This document shows, in pieces, positions 26,677 through 35,827 of a DNA stretch of 64,000 nt. Each line of letters begins with the position of its first letter. Within the stretch, counting starts at the first letter, position 1. The notes under the pieces are model-generated. The model did not search any database, was not told where the DNA came from, and saw only the letters and a list, made by a program, of their open reading frames with translations. Location of the stretch: the NCBI GenBank assembly GCA_944389505.1, contig CALXMP010000001.1:62001-126000 (forward strand), read 5' to 3'. This DNA is from an uncultured Spirochaetaceae bacterium. Its GTDB lineage: Bacteria > Spirochaetota > Spirochaetia > Sphaerochaetales > Sphaerochaetaceae. A program made the position numbers and the translations under genes.

Positions 26677-27105
26677 TTAAATCTCAACAGCTATCGGCTT
26701 CTGTGCCATGTGCGGGTGCTCTGCTCCAGCATAGATCTTCACGTTTGTGAAGAGCTTTCTGCCAAGCCTTCCATGAGGAAGCATTCCCTTGATAGCATGC
26801 TCCATCGGATAAGTAGGCTTTCTCTGGAGCATCTTCTCAAGAGATTCAGCCTTGAGTCCGCCTGGATACATTGAGTGGCGATAATAAATCTTATCTTCCA
26901 TCTTATTACCGGTGACGCTAGCCTTGGCTGCATTGATGATGATCACGTAGTCGCCCATATCCTGGTGCGGTACATACTCAACCTTATTCTTGCCTCTGAG
27001 GATCCTTGCTGCAGCAACAGCTACACGGCCAAGGTTCTTGCCCTCTGCATCGATCAGATACCACTTCTTCTCGATGGACTGAGGTTTAACGAAAATAGTC
27101 TTCAT
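26677..27105 (-). CDS. rplM: 50S ribosomal protein L13
   Basis: The 142-residue protein matches L13: LGRVAVAAARILRGKNK, then DYVIIINAAK and the C-terminal HGRLGRKLF and AGAEHPHMAQKP. The start follows AGGAAGG. It is first in the rplM-rpsI operon and has a structured leader of about 240 nt, which suggests control at the RNA level. Confidence 0.97.
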   Translation of the reverse strand: MKTIFVKPQSIEKKWYLIDAEGKNLGRVAVAAARILRGKNKVEYVPHQDMGDYVIIINAAKASVTGNKMEDKIYYRHSMYPGGLKAESLEKMLQRKPTYPMEHAIKGMLPHGRLGRKLFTNVKIYAGAEHPHMAQKPIAVEI

Positions 27106-27346
27106 AAATCAACCTTCCTGTTTATTCTCCAAGGAATGAATCCTTCCTGCTTACGCAGGCACGCCGGTCCAGCCAGGAGGACCACAGAACAGGGTTCACC
27201 GAATCCATAAGGCTCCAGGAAGGAACAGACTCTCCGGGGAAAGGAAGTATTCTGAAGATTTCTCTTCGGTATCTGTACCAGCCAGGATCAATCCCGATGG
27301 ATATCCCTGCTCTGCTTTACGCGAGAGCATGCAGAAAACTGCACGA
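27106..27346 (-). promoter_or_regulatory. Structured 5' leader of rplM-rpsI
   Basis: Non-coding stretch of about 240 nt between the predicted transcription start and the rplM ATG. On the minus strand it holds several hairpins: GGTCC/GGACC, then CCTGC-GTAA-GCAGG (27146-27159) with a GNRA tetraloop, then AAGGA/TCCTT just before the Shine-Dalgarno. Leaders of this kind in other bacteria bind an r-protein to control their own operon. No match to a specific known L13 leader can be claimed. Confidence 0.5.
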
Positions 27347-27352
27347 TTTGGC

Positions 27353-27382
27353 ATTATATAGAATTAGGGGCAGGAATGTAAA
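27353..27382 (-). promoter_or_regulatory. Promoter of the rplM-rpsI operon
   Basis: -35 TTTACA (27377-27382, 5/6), 18-bp spacer, consensus -10 TATAAT (27353-27358). Expected start is near 27346. Confidence 0.65.
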
Positions 27383-27396
27383 GAGTATACTCCACC

Positions 27397-28848
27397 TTAC
27401 AGCGATTCTGCGATTGCCCGTCTTATTCCCTTCCTGTCTATTGCAGATAGGCATGCCTTCACCTTGCAGATGAATACGCCATCCGTCAGCATATTCTCAG
27501 ATAGTCCTGCAATGCGGAAAAATGCTACAGGATCTGAAGCCGCTGCAAGGAGCTCGTTGCATTTCGGATCATCGATCGGCATATGGTTCCCTTTCTCATC
27601 CAGATGGATGTAAAAATGGTTCCATAGCGCAAGCGCCATAATCACATGATCCATCGTCAGTCCGCTTGCCATCCCCTCCTCCAGAGGCCGGAGTATCGCA
27701 TTCGATATCTTCTTGGATCCATCCGAAGCCAGACGCAGCAATGTATCGGCAATATATTGGTTGGAGAATCTGGAGATAAGATCATCTTCATATGCCGGTA
27801 TATCAACACCGGGGACCTCAGGGAGAGTCGCTGCAATCTCCGGCATGTAGTAATCGCGGATGAACTCTCTGACAACAGGATCCATGGCCGCCTCATGAAC
27901 CATCCTGTGGCCCATCATATATGACGGATATGAAAGAGCGGAATGAGATCCATTCAGCAGTCTGATCTTCATAAGCTCATATGGTCTCACATCCTTAACG
28001 ACCAGAGCTCCCGCCTTGGAGAAATCAGGGATGGCAGTGCATGCAGAATCCTCTATCACCCACTGCATGAAGCTCTCGCAGTGCACAGAACAGCTATCCT
28101 CCAGATCATATTCAGCTTTCAGCCTGCTGATGTCATCAGGACCTGTTCCTGGAGTGATTCTGTCGACCATCGTGCAGGGGAAAGCAATACATTCCTCAAT
28201 CCAGCTTGCAATGTCTGGATACTTTCTCCTGCAGAACTGAAGTATGCAAGCCCTGAGCATCTTCCCATTCTCCGGGACATTGTCACAGCTCATTATAGTG
28301 ACTGGACACTTTTCCTTATATCTTTCTGAAAGTGCTTTGGAGAGGCATCCTATCGCTGTCTCCGGAGGATCAGAGGATTCCAGATTGTGGATTATCCGGG
28401 GATTATCCCAGTCTATGCTGCCGACATCATCACGATAGCAGTATCCCTTTTCTGTGATTGTCAGCGTGATAAGCTTTGTATCAGGAGATGACAATACTCT
28501 GGAAACTGTACCCGGATCATCCGAAAGGTTCGCATAGCCGATTACAGGCCCATTGATACGCAGTTCTTCTGTCCCGTCAGGTGAGATTGACAGCACGCTG
28601 TACAGGTAATCCTGCTCCCTGAAATCATCGATGAAGGCCCTATCCGACGGGATTATATCAACCTCGAAGACACCTCCATCATATGCTCCGCTCCTTAGGA
28701 GCATGTCCAGGTATGTCAGGAAATGAGAGCGATGGAAATGGCCCATCCCGATATGGACTATCGATGGTTTGAGCGCTCCTCTGTCATAGGAGGGAACGCT
28801 TATCCCCTTCTTCTTCAATGAATCTAGCGATCTATCCGAGATAATCAT
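27397..28848 (-). CDS. Mannitol/fructuronate dehydrogenase-family oxidoreductase
   Basis: The 483-residue protein belongs to the long-chain polyol dehydrogenases. It has IVHIGMGHFHRSH near residue 30, FPCTMVDRITP in the middle and KIRLLNGSHSAL, the KxxxxNxxH catalytic motif. Candidates are fructuronate reductase (UxaB/UxuB), mannonate or mannitol 5-dehydrogenase, all NAD(P)H-linked. The length favours a fructuronate reductase-type enzyme, but no hexuronate genes are adjacent. The start at 28848 fits the family; an ATG at 28872 is also possible. It follows the UvrD/PcrA helicase gene by 49 nt. Confidence 0.85.
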   Translation of the reverse strand: MIISDRSLDSLKKKGISVPSYDRGALKPSIVHIGMGHFHRSHFLTYLDMLLRSGAYDGGVFEVDIIPSDRAFIDDFREQDYLYSVLSISPDGTEELRINGPVIGYANLSDDPGTVSRVLSSPDTKLITLTITEKGYCYRDDVGSIDWDNPRIIHNLESSDPPETAIGCLSKALSERYKEKCPVTIMSCDNVPENGKMLRACILQFCRRKYPDIASWIEECIAFPCTMVDRITPGTGPDDISRLKAEYDLEDSCSVHCESFMQWVIEDSACTAIPDFSKAGALVVKDVRPYELMKIRLLNGSHSALSYPSYMMGHRMVHEAAMDPVVREFIRDYYMPEIAATLPEVPGVDIPAYEDDLISRFSNQYIADTLLRLASDGSKKISNAILRPLEEGMASGLTMDHVIMALALWNHFYIHLDEKGNHMPIDDPKCNELLAAASDPVAFFRIAGLSENMLTDGVFICKVKACLSAIDRKGIRRAIAESL

Positions 28849-28897
28849 TTCCTGCTTATCATACAGCAGCATTGCCAGAATCTGTGAAATTTCTTCC

Positions 28898-31099
28898 TCA
28901 GATCTTCTCCAGCGCAGCGAATGCTTCAATGAATTTTGCAGTCCTGCCCTTGAATGCAACTGTCAGGACACGCCTGTCCTTTGCCAGTTCGGTTATCTCG
29001 GTTATCTGCCCTTCCCCATATTCCTTGCTGCGGACTCTGTCTCCCGCCTTAAATGATCCATGGGCGTTCTTTGCCTCAGGCTTCTTCTTGATGACCTTAA
29101 CGCCAATCCCTTTCGCCCATGCTGGCTGAGATGAGACATATGTCCTGGGTTTATAGGAGAAACTCCTTCCGAAATAATCCTCGGGCTCTTCATTCCTGTT
29201 TCTGCCCTTTATCGCATCGACCTCACCTGCAAGGAGATTCTCCGGTATCTCTGCAAGGAACCGGGATGGCGTCTGGTATTCCGTACGCCCCCACATCGAG
29301 CGGCGGGATGCAAATGAAAGATAGAGAGAACGTCTTGCACGGGTCATTGCAACATACAGGATTCTTCTCTCCTCTTCCTCTGCTTTGGATATCTCGCTGT
29401 TCCGCCCTGGGATGATATCATCCTCGAGCCCGACAGCGAATACACGGCTGAACTCCAGTCCCTTCGTATTATGCATTGTCATCAGCGTAACACCGGGCTG
29501 ATCACGGGGATCTTTGTCGCCGAGCGTTGTAGTATCCAGGGTAAGTTTCTCAAGGAATTCAATGAGATCCTCACGCCCGGATCCAGCTTCCGACAAAGCA
29601 GATACAAGCGCACCGAGGTTTCCGATCTTCGCCTCGCGGATGGTCCTGTCCGGCTCGCTGTTATAAAGATCATACAGCCCTGCGTTCTCAAGACCTTTCT
29701 TCAGTATGTCTCCCAGGTTCTCATCATCATCCAGTGAAGCCGAAGCCGTATCCCAGGCAGAGAGAAATAGCCTGGCACCCTCCCCTGCTGCTCCTCCTGT
29801 TGATGCGGCAAATGCACGAAGGCCCTCCATGAGGTCATCTCCATATGAGAGTATCTTCGCTATCTTAGCCTCTCCAAGTCCTCTGGAAGGCTTGTTTATG
29901 ATCCTCCTGAATGAGACGGTATCATGGTGATTCATAAGCAGGTAAAGGAACGCAAGGGCATCCTTAACCTCCTCCCTGTCATAGAATCTCAGGGCACCGA
30001 TTACCTTATAAGGAATCTTCCTGTCGGTGAAAATCTGCTCAAAAATCTGTGACTGGGCATTTGTCCTGTACAATACCGCGGTATTGTCATAATCACCGAA
30101 GCCTTTAATAAGATCAGCAATACGCTCACCCTCCTCCCTTCCATCTGAGGAAGCGAGAACGGACGGCTTGGGTCCTCTGAGTCCTTCAGCACTTATGAGC
30201 TCTTTCTTATGCCTCTGCTTGTTGTGTGCTATGAGAGCTGCTGCAGGAGCAAGAATCTCAGATGTCGATCTGTAGTTCTTCTCAAGCCTTATCGCACGGA
30301 CATTATCAAATGATCCTGCGAATGTAAGGATATTGTCGATATCAGCACCTCTGAAGGAATATATCGACTGATCATCATCGCCAACGACTGTGAGCCTGGT
30401 CTCCGGGGTTATGAGCGCACGCAGCATCCTGAACTGTATCCTGTTCGAATCCTGATACTCATCGACAAGAACCATCCTGAAACGCCTCTGCATCTCAGTC
30501 CTTGTCTCCTCGTCATTCTCAAGAAGCCATGTGCTTTTGAGTATGAGATCAGCGAAATCAGCATTGCCGGATGCAGCAAGCGCTTCCTCATATCTCTGGA
30601 AAATCGATGGAAGATCGAAATCGGGCAAGAGCTCTGTCAATCCCGGCGAATCGGGAGTCATCCCCCTATCCTTAGCCTTCGATATGGCCTTCTGCACCTG
30701 CCTGAGATCCTTCTTCTCAAGCTTCACGCATGATGATAGCAGCTGGAGCGAATCGTCATCGTCATATATGCAGAAGGACGGAGAAAGCCCTGCCTTCATC
30801 CCGAAGCGCCTAAGGATATATGCCCCGAAAGAATGGAATGTCCTCATCTCCATTCCCGAAAGATCTGTGTCAGGAAGGGTATCGGCAATACGCGACCTCA
30901 TCTCCTCGGCAGCTCTATTCGTGAATGTAACAGCAAGGATCTGATACGGCCTGTATATGCCTTCCGAAACGGCATAAGCGATCTTCTGGGTTATCGTTCT
31001 TGTCTTGCCAGAGCCTGCACATGCAAGGATTAGAAGATTATGGTTGAAATCGCGGACAGCCTCACGCTGTTCATCGTTGAGCATGGAGAAATCAAACAA
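28898..31099 (-). CDS. UvrD/PcrA-type superfamily 1 DNA helicase
   Basis: The 733-residue protein has all SF1A motifs: CAGSGKTRTI (Walker A), TFTNRAAEEM, VDEYQDSNRIQF (motif II), GDDDQSIYSFRGAD, NYRST, TMHNTKGLEF and VAMTRAR, and ends with a PcrA-like C-terminal domain. It unwinds DNA 3'-5' in repair and replication restart. TTG at 31099 is the likely start: GAGGGG lies upstream and the frame overlaps the rimO stop by 8 bp. Whether it is UvrD, PcrA or Rep by function cannot be decided here. Confidence 0.93.
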   Translation of the reverse strand: MFDFSMLNDEQREAVRDFNHNLLILACAGSGKTRTITQKIAYAVSEGIYRPYQILAVTFTNRAAEEMRSRIADTLPDTDLSGMEMRTFHSFGAYILRRFGMKAGLSPSFCIYDDDDSLQLLSSCVKLEKKDLRQVQKAISKAKDRGMTPDSPGLTELLPDFDLPSIFQRYEEALAASGNADFADLILKSTWLLENDEETRTEMQRRFRMVLVDEYQDSNRIQFRMLRALITPETRLTVVGDDDQSIYSFRGADIDNILTFAGSFDNVRAIRLEKNYRSTSEILAPAAALIAHNKQRHKKELISAEGLRGPKPSVLASSDGREEGERIADLIKGFGDYDNTAVLYRTNAQSQIFEQIFTDRKIPYKVIGALRFYDREEVKDALAFLYLLMNHHDTVSFRRIINKPSRGLGEAKIAKILSYGDDLMEGLRAFAASTGGAAGEGARLFLSAWDTASASLDDDENLGDILKKGLENAGLYDLYNSEPDRTIREAKIGNLGALVSALSEAGSGREDLIEFLEKLTLDTTTLGDKDPRDQPGVTLMTMHNTKGLEFSRVFAVGLEDDIIPGRNSEISKAEEEERRILYVAMTRARRSLYLSFASRRSMWGRTEYQTPSRFLAEIPENLLAGEVDAIKGRNRNEEPEDYFGRSFSYKPRTYVSSQPAWAKGIGVKVIKKKPEAKNAHGSFKAGDRVRSKEYGEGQITEITELAKDRRVLTVAFKGRTAKFIEAFAALEKI

Positions 31100-32405
31100 T
31101 GAGAACCCCCTCGAGATCGATTCCTCTCACATTCGATACACCAATCTTCACAACATCCCCGCTTTCCATACCGCGTCCCATTATGACTGTAAGTCCATCG
31201 ACATCAGGAGCCTGGGCATAGATTCTTCCGATAGCAAGATCCTCACCTTCAACCTTCTCTTCGATAATAGCCTTATACTCCTTACCTATGAATCGTCTCA
31301 GACGCTTTGCTGTTATCTCCTCCTGAATAGACTCAAGCTCCTTCTGCCAGACAGCAGCCTTCTTATGGGCTTTCAGATGCTCCTTCTCTCCCCTCATATC
31401 ATAAGCAGGAGTATCCTCCTCCCTTGAATAGAGGAAGGACCCCATCCAATCGAACTCAGCTTCCCTGACGAATCTTTTGAGCTCCTCAAAGGCTTCTTCA
31501 TCCTCTCCGGGGAATCCAAGCATCAATGTTGTGCGTATCACAGAATCAGGAAGCGCATCGCGGATTGAACGAACGAGCGCTGTATATATTTCCCTGTCGC
31601 CTGTGCGTCCCATGCCTCGGAGAACCTTCCTGTCCGCATGCTGGAATGGGATATCGAAATAAGGAAGTATCTTTGCCCTATCCCGGGTAAGCTCCACAAG
31701 CCCTTCGGGGAATGTATCGGGATGGATATAAAGCATCCTCAGCACAAAGTCCCCGTCAAGGGATGAGAGCTTATCCATCAACGGCACGAACATCTGCTTA
31801 CCATATATATCAAGGCCATATGCCCCCAGATCCTGGGCTATCACATTGATCTCATATACACCGGATGCGATAAGTCTCTCAGCTTCCTTTATGATCTTCT
31901 CCATCGGCCTCGATCTGAGAGGACCTCTGATGAGCGGTATAGCACAGTATGCACAGCGATGATTGCAGCCCTCGCTTATCTTCAGATACGCACTGCCTTT
32001 GTATCCTAGAAGTTCCTTCCTGTCATCACGCTCCCTGTCTGGATCTGGATACTCAGGTATCAGAATCCTATCTGCTTTTCCGCTGAGCACTTCGGGGAAA
32101 AGGGAAAGATCATGATTGCCGAATATCGCATCGGCCTCATCAAGTTCCATCTCCCTGCCATAGCGCTCCGCAAGACAACCTGCAAGGATTATCCTTGCAT
32201 TGGGATTGGCCTCTTTCAGAGAGAAGAACGTGTCTATCGACTCTGTCTTTGCGCTCTCGATAAAACCACATGTATTGACGACAATAACATCAGCAGAGGC
32301 AGGATCATCGGTCTTTTCATAGCCGTTCTCCTCCGCATATGTCAGAAGTATCTCGGAATCAACCTGGTTCTTGGCACAGCCAAGGCTCTCAATATATATC
32401 TTCAC
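31092..32405 (-). CDS. rimO: Ribosomal protein S12 methylthiotransferase RimO
   Basis: The 437-residue protein has an N-terminal MTTase domain (KIYIESLGCAKNQVDSE, NTCGFI, AGCLAERYG), the radical SAM motif CNHRCAYCAIP and a C-terminal TRAM domain. RimO adds a methylthio group to an aspartate of ribosomal protein S12. The start is GTG at 32405 with no Shine-Dalgarno; a promoter (TTGTCT, 17 bp, TAAAGT) ends 6 nt before it, so the mRNA is probably leaderless. Confidence 0.93.
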   Translation of the reverse strand: MKIYIESLGCAKNQVDSEILLTYAEENGYEKTDDPASADVIVVNTCGFIESAKTESIDTFFSLKEANPNARIILAGCLAERYGREMELDEADAIFGNHDLSLFPEVLSGKADRILIPEYPDPDRERDDRKELLGYKGSAYLKISEGCNHRCAYCAIPLIRGPLRSRPMEKIIKEAERLIASGVYEINVIAQDLGAYGLDIYGKQMFVPLMDKLSSLDGDFVLRMLYIHPDTFPEGLVELTRDRAKILPYFDIPFQHADRKVLRGMGRTGDREIYTALVRSIRDALPDSVIRTTLMLGFPGEDEEAFEELKRFVREAEFDWMGSFLYSREEDTPAYDMRGEKEHLKAHKKAAVWQKELESIQEEITAKRLRRFIGKEYKAIIEEKVEGEDLAIGRIYAQAPDVDGLTVIMGRGMESGDVVKIGVSNVRGIDLEGVLIV

Positions 32406-32411
32406 GCCTTG

Positions 32412-32440
32412 ACTTTAGCCTAAAGACAGAGGACAGACAA
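32412..32440 (-). promoter_or_regulatory. Promoter of rimO, start codon at +1
   Basis: -35 TTGTCT (32435-32440), 17-bp spacer, -10 TAAAGT (32412-32417), 6 nt, GTG at 32405. It overlaps the oppositely directed promoter at 32423-32451. Confidence 0.5.
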
Positions 32441-32451
32441 GGCGGTATCAT
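32423..32451 (+). promoter_or_regulatory. Promoter of the SprT-DUF2786 gene, start codon at +1
   Basis: -35 AAGACA (32423-32428, 4/6), 17-bp spacer, -10 TATCAT (32446-32451, 5/6), 6 nt, ATG at 32458. It is interleaved with the rimO promoter. Confidence 0.5.
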
Positions 32452-32457
32452 ACCCAC

Positions 32458-33468
32458 ATGGACCGGACAATACGCGCAAGCGGCAGCATGATAGATAAAC
32501 AAATAGGAAAACTCTGGGATCTATATAAGGATAAAACAGCAAAGCTGCATATCCAGCCACAGATTGTTTCCGTTATACTTGCGGTTCCCAGCCTGTCAGG
32601 AAATATACTTGCGATGTTCCGTCCGGAGGATAAGGCTATCGCAATAATAGAGGATGTCCTTATCAGCAATCCAGAGGATATGGAGAATATATTCCTCCAT
32701 GAGCTTGCCCATGCGCTCGACTGGTATCTATACAAGTCATCCGGCCATGGACAGACTTTCAGAGAATGCTGCCGCATGCTTGGAGCTCTGCCTGAATTCT
32801 CAAGAAGCCATGTACGGCTATCGATAGACAAACAGAACTCAAGGAGAGAGAAGATTAAGAAGCTGATGGCTCTCTCATCCTCTCCTTTTGAGAATGAAGC
32901 AGCAGAAGCGATAAAGAAGGCCCAGAAACTGATGATTGAGGGCAACATCCCACCAGAGGTGGATGATAAAAGAATCTACACAGCCGATCTCTATGAGGCA
33001 AAGCGCCTGCCCTTCTGGACAAGGGAACTTGCATGGTATGCCAGCTCATCCAGCGGAGTGTACAATGTCATAATCCCAGGAAATGAATCCAGGATTATCA
33101 CAGTGCATGGAAGCGTCGAGGAGATAGAGCTTGCGCTGTATATCTTCGACTACGTTGTCTCTGCGGCAGACCGTGAGATAAAGGCGATGAGGGCAAAGGG
33201 GAAGAGCATATCAAAAGGTAGCTTCATATGCGGTGCTGTCGATGTTCTATCTGAAAAAACAAAAGGAACAGCAGAAGAGAAAGCACTCATGGTAATAAGC
33301 AAGGATAATGAAAAGCTTGCAAAGGAGCTTATCTACAACACTGTGAAGATACGCCGGACATACGCCCATACCTCAATTAATACCTCAAGCTACAACCTCG
33401 GCCATGACTTCGGCAGCAGGCTTGATATAAAGAGAGGCATCAGAATAAAGCAGATTGAAGAGGACTGA
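32458..33468 (+). CDS. SprT-like metalloprotease domain fused to DUF2786
   Basis: The 336-residue protein has HELAHALDW (an HExxH zinc site, about residues 81-89) in a SprT-like domain, as in DNA-protein crosslink proteases. It is followed by IKKLMALSSSPFENEAAEA (from about 135), the DUF2786 signature, and a C-terminal mixed region ending in charged residues. The combined domains in one protein are seen directly; their shared role is not known. It is divergent from rimO with a 52-bp gap and has no Shine-Dalgarno. Phage and mobile elements often carry such proteins. Confidence 0.75.
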   Translation: MDRTIRASGSMIDKQIGKLWDLYKDKTAKLHIQPQIVSVILAVPSLSGNILAMFRPEDKAIAIIEDVLISNPEDMENIFLHELAHALDWYLYKSSGHGQTFRECCRMLGALPEFSRSHVRLSIDKQNSRREKIKKLMALSSSPFENEAAEAIKKAQKLMIEGNIPPEVDDKRIYTADLYEAKRLPFWTRELAWYASSSSGVYNVIIPGNESRIITVHGSVEEIELALYIFDYVVSAADREIKAMRAKGKSISKGSFICGAVDVLSEKTKGTAEEKALMVISKDNEKLAKELIYNTVKIRRTYAHTSINTSSYNLGHDFGSRLDIKRGIRIKQIEED

Positions 33469-33537
33469 ATAAAAATCCAAATGAAACCAGCAAGGAATTA
33501 GAATCCTGCTATTGAAACATGAAATTCATTGGAAAAC

Positions 33538-33574
33538 AAATAATTGGCCCCAGAAACCACAGAGCCAACTATTT
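33538..33574. terminator. Bidirectional terminator-like hairpin between converging genes
   Basis: AAATAATTGGC (33538-33548) pairs with GCCAACTATTT (33564-33574) with one mismatch and a 15-nt loop, in the gap between the SprT fusion gene and the FAD oxidoreductase gene. Confidence 0.5.
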
Positions 33575-33632
33575 GTATCTAATACCTAATTTCAGAAGTT
33601 ACAAATTAAACATATAAGAAAATTCAATTAGG

Positions 33633-34994
33633 CTAGCACAATCCAAGATGCTGTTGTAATTCCTTCATCGGCACATCACAAACAGGGACATCATATTTAA
33701 TTGACAAAGCTGCAGCAATTCCAGCTGCCGTGCCAGTTGTTACACAAGCAGGCTGATTCCTCAAATGCTTATGAGCAAGGAAATCACAAGAAACATTCCG
33801 GCCTGCCACTAAAATATTGGTTGATTTTTCTGGGACTAGAATTCTGTAAGGTATCTCAAAACTTACCATTTGAGCCACTGCCTCTCTAACTGAATAATCA
33901 TTTGATGATCCCTCATTTCCATCAGGAGAATGACCTTCTCCCTTCTGCCCCAGTGTTTGCCGTCCATGACAATATCCAATACAATCATCATAATGGTTAT
34001 TATCAATAATATCCTTTTCTGTCATAACAAGATTACCGATAATCCGTCGAGTGTCTCTGACGCCAACAATCTGTCCACTGCTAATCAGGAAGACATCTTT
34101 CATTCCTGGAATAAATTTTCGCATGAACTCCATCAGCTTTGACTGCTGATTATGTGATTCGACTATTGCCCTATTTATATCAGCATTGTTAGTTCCATCA
34201 CAATCATAGATGCGAATTGTATTTATCGTTGCTGTTTTTCTATCAACAAACATCGATTCAATACGGAAATAATTGCATGAATCATAAAGATATCCCTGTC
34301 TCTTGGCTTCTTCAACTAATGAAAAGAAGCCAAAAATACGAATTTCTCCTGTTTCTAAGTTCACACAATATTGATTAGGATCCACAGAAAATTCGGAAGG
34401 ATTATTTTGCACATATTCCAAAAACGTCTGGCAATCTATTCCACCAACTGTAAACAGCAATGTTACTGGACGCATTTTAGAATCTTCTTCCCTTCCTTTC
34501 ATAAATCTATATCCAGCAAAATTACAAATATCACCATCCCCCGTAGCATCAACAATACGTTTGCATTTTATGATTCCAAGTCCTGACTTATTTGCAACAA
34601 TAATTCCTGCAATTGTTTGTCTCTCCCGAAAAACATCACAAATCCAGGTATCAAGCATTAGAGAAACATTAGCCTCATTAAGCATTGCAAACATTTCATT
34701 TATGCAGACCTCCGCATCAAATGGCACCGTCTCACCTTCAACGGCGGCTCCCTTTGCAATTAGGCGATCAAATAATTCTTTAGCCAACCCTTCACAAAAA
34801 TAGTAAGGGGTATAAAAAAGATTCATCGCACCTGCCGTGGCTATTCCTCCGACAACCTGCAATCTTTCAATGAGACATACGTTATAGCCTTCCCGTCCTG
34901 CAGAAATAGCAGCAGCAACACCAGCCATACCAGCACCTGCAATTGCTATATCATACTCACCCAATACGGGCAATTCTTTATCATATCTATACAT
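33633..34994 (-). CDS. FAD-dependent oxidoreductase (PF12831-like)
   Basis: The 453-residue protein starts with a dinucleotide-binding fold (IAIAGAGMAGVAAA), then GGIATAGAMN and RIVDATGDGDICNFAGYRF, typical of the FAD_oxidored family, and ends with the second FAD segment VAGRNVSCDFLAH and a TGTAAGIAAAL helix. Substrates in this family vary widely and cannot be inferred. The start at 34994 follows AAAAGGAGG. It is the last gene of the AT-rich operon behind the two permeases, so it probably oxidises the imported compound or a product of it. Confidence 0.85.
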   Translation of the reverse strand: MYRYDKELPVLGEYDIAIAGAGMAGVAAAISAGREGYNVCLIERLQVVGGIATAGAMNLFYTPYYFCEGLAKELFDRLIAKGAAVEGETVPFDAEVCINEMFAMLNEANVSLMLDTWICDVFRERQTIAGIIVANKSGLGIIKCKRIVDATGDGDICNFAGYRFMKGREEDSKMRPVTLLFTVGGIDCQTFLEYVQNNPSEFSVDPNQYCVNLETGEIRIFGFFSLVEEAKRQGYLYDSCNYFRIESMFVDRKTATINTIRIYDCDGTNNADINRAIVESHNQQSKLMEFMRKFIPGMKDVFLISSGQIVGVRDTRRIIGNLVMTEKDIIDNNHYDDCIGYCHGRQTLGQKGEGHSPDGNEGSSNDYSVREAVAQMVSFEIPYRILVPEKSTNILVAGRNVSCDFLAHKHLRNQPACVTTGTAAGIAAALSIKYDVPVCDVPMKELQQHLGLC

Positions 34995-35011
34995 GGAATA
35001 CCTCCTTTTGA

Positions 35012-35827
35012 TCACTCTTTTACAGCACCTGCTGTGAGTCCTTTGATAAAATCCTTCTGTAAGAACTGGAATATGATTGTTACTGGCAGCATCGCAATGC
35101 AGGCTGCAGCCATAACAGTACCCCACCTTATTTCACTGGTTTCCATAATGAATTCTGCAATCTTGACAGGTAAAGTCTTATTTCTGCCTGACATAATAAC
35201 TGATGAATATAAATATTCATTCCAGGATGTAATCAATGTATATGTCATTATTGAAGCAATTCCAGGACCAGATAATGGAATGATAATTGCTGTAAAAATC
35301 CTCCAATATCCTGCACCATCAATAGTTGCACATTCATCAATTGATTTAGGAACGGTATCCATATATCCCTTTAGAAGCCAGATTCCATAAGGAACCGTAA
35401 ATGTCAAATGTGCAATAATCAATCCCGGATACTTATTTATTAATCCCAAGTTGCCAATTATAAGATAGAGAGGCAAAACAAGAAGTATCGAGGGAAACAT
35501 ATATGTAAAAATCGTAATCTTGCTAAGCGCATTCTTTAGTGGATATTTAAATCTGGATAAGCTAAACGCAGCTGTAGTAACCGCAAATAGGTTTATTATC
35601 ATTGTCCCAATAGCAACAATAATACTGTTAAGTATATTTCCTGTAATTGGTGTTATAGTAAAGACCTCTTCATACCACTGCAATGTAAATTCAGTCGGTA
35701 TAAACTGATACTTTGCCTGGAAAATCTCTTCAGAAGGTTTAAATGAGGTGAATATAATATTCACAATCGGAAAGATTATAATCAAGCAAAGTATAATTAA
35801 AACAACAAAACGCAATACCTTGTTCAT
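35012..35827 (-). CDS. ABC sugar transporter permease (MalG-type)
   Basis: The 271-residue protein has six predicted membrane helices and the EAA loop ECATIDGAGYWRIFTAIIIPL, which docks the ATPase. It is one of two CUT1-type permeases. It starts immediately after its partner (35828) with AGAAGGAGG overlapping the partner's end. No ATP-binding subunit gene is present in the locus, so a shared ATPase elsewhere is expected. Confidence 0.92.
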   Translation of the reverse strand: MNKVLRFVVLIILCLIIIFPIVNIIFTSFKPSEEIFQAKYQFIPTEFTLQWYEEVFTITPITGNILNSIIVAIGTMIINLFAVTTAAFSLSRFKYPLKNALSKITIFTYMFPSILLVLPLYLIIGNLGLINKYPGLIIAHLTFTVPYGIWLLKGYMDTVPKSIDECATIDGAGYWRIFTAIIIPLSGPGIASIMTYTLITSWNEYLYSSVIMSGRNKTLPVKIAEFIMETSEIRWGTVMAAACIAMLPVTIIFQFLQKDFIKGLTAGAVKE

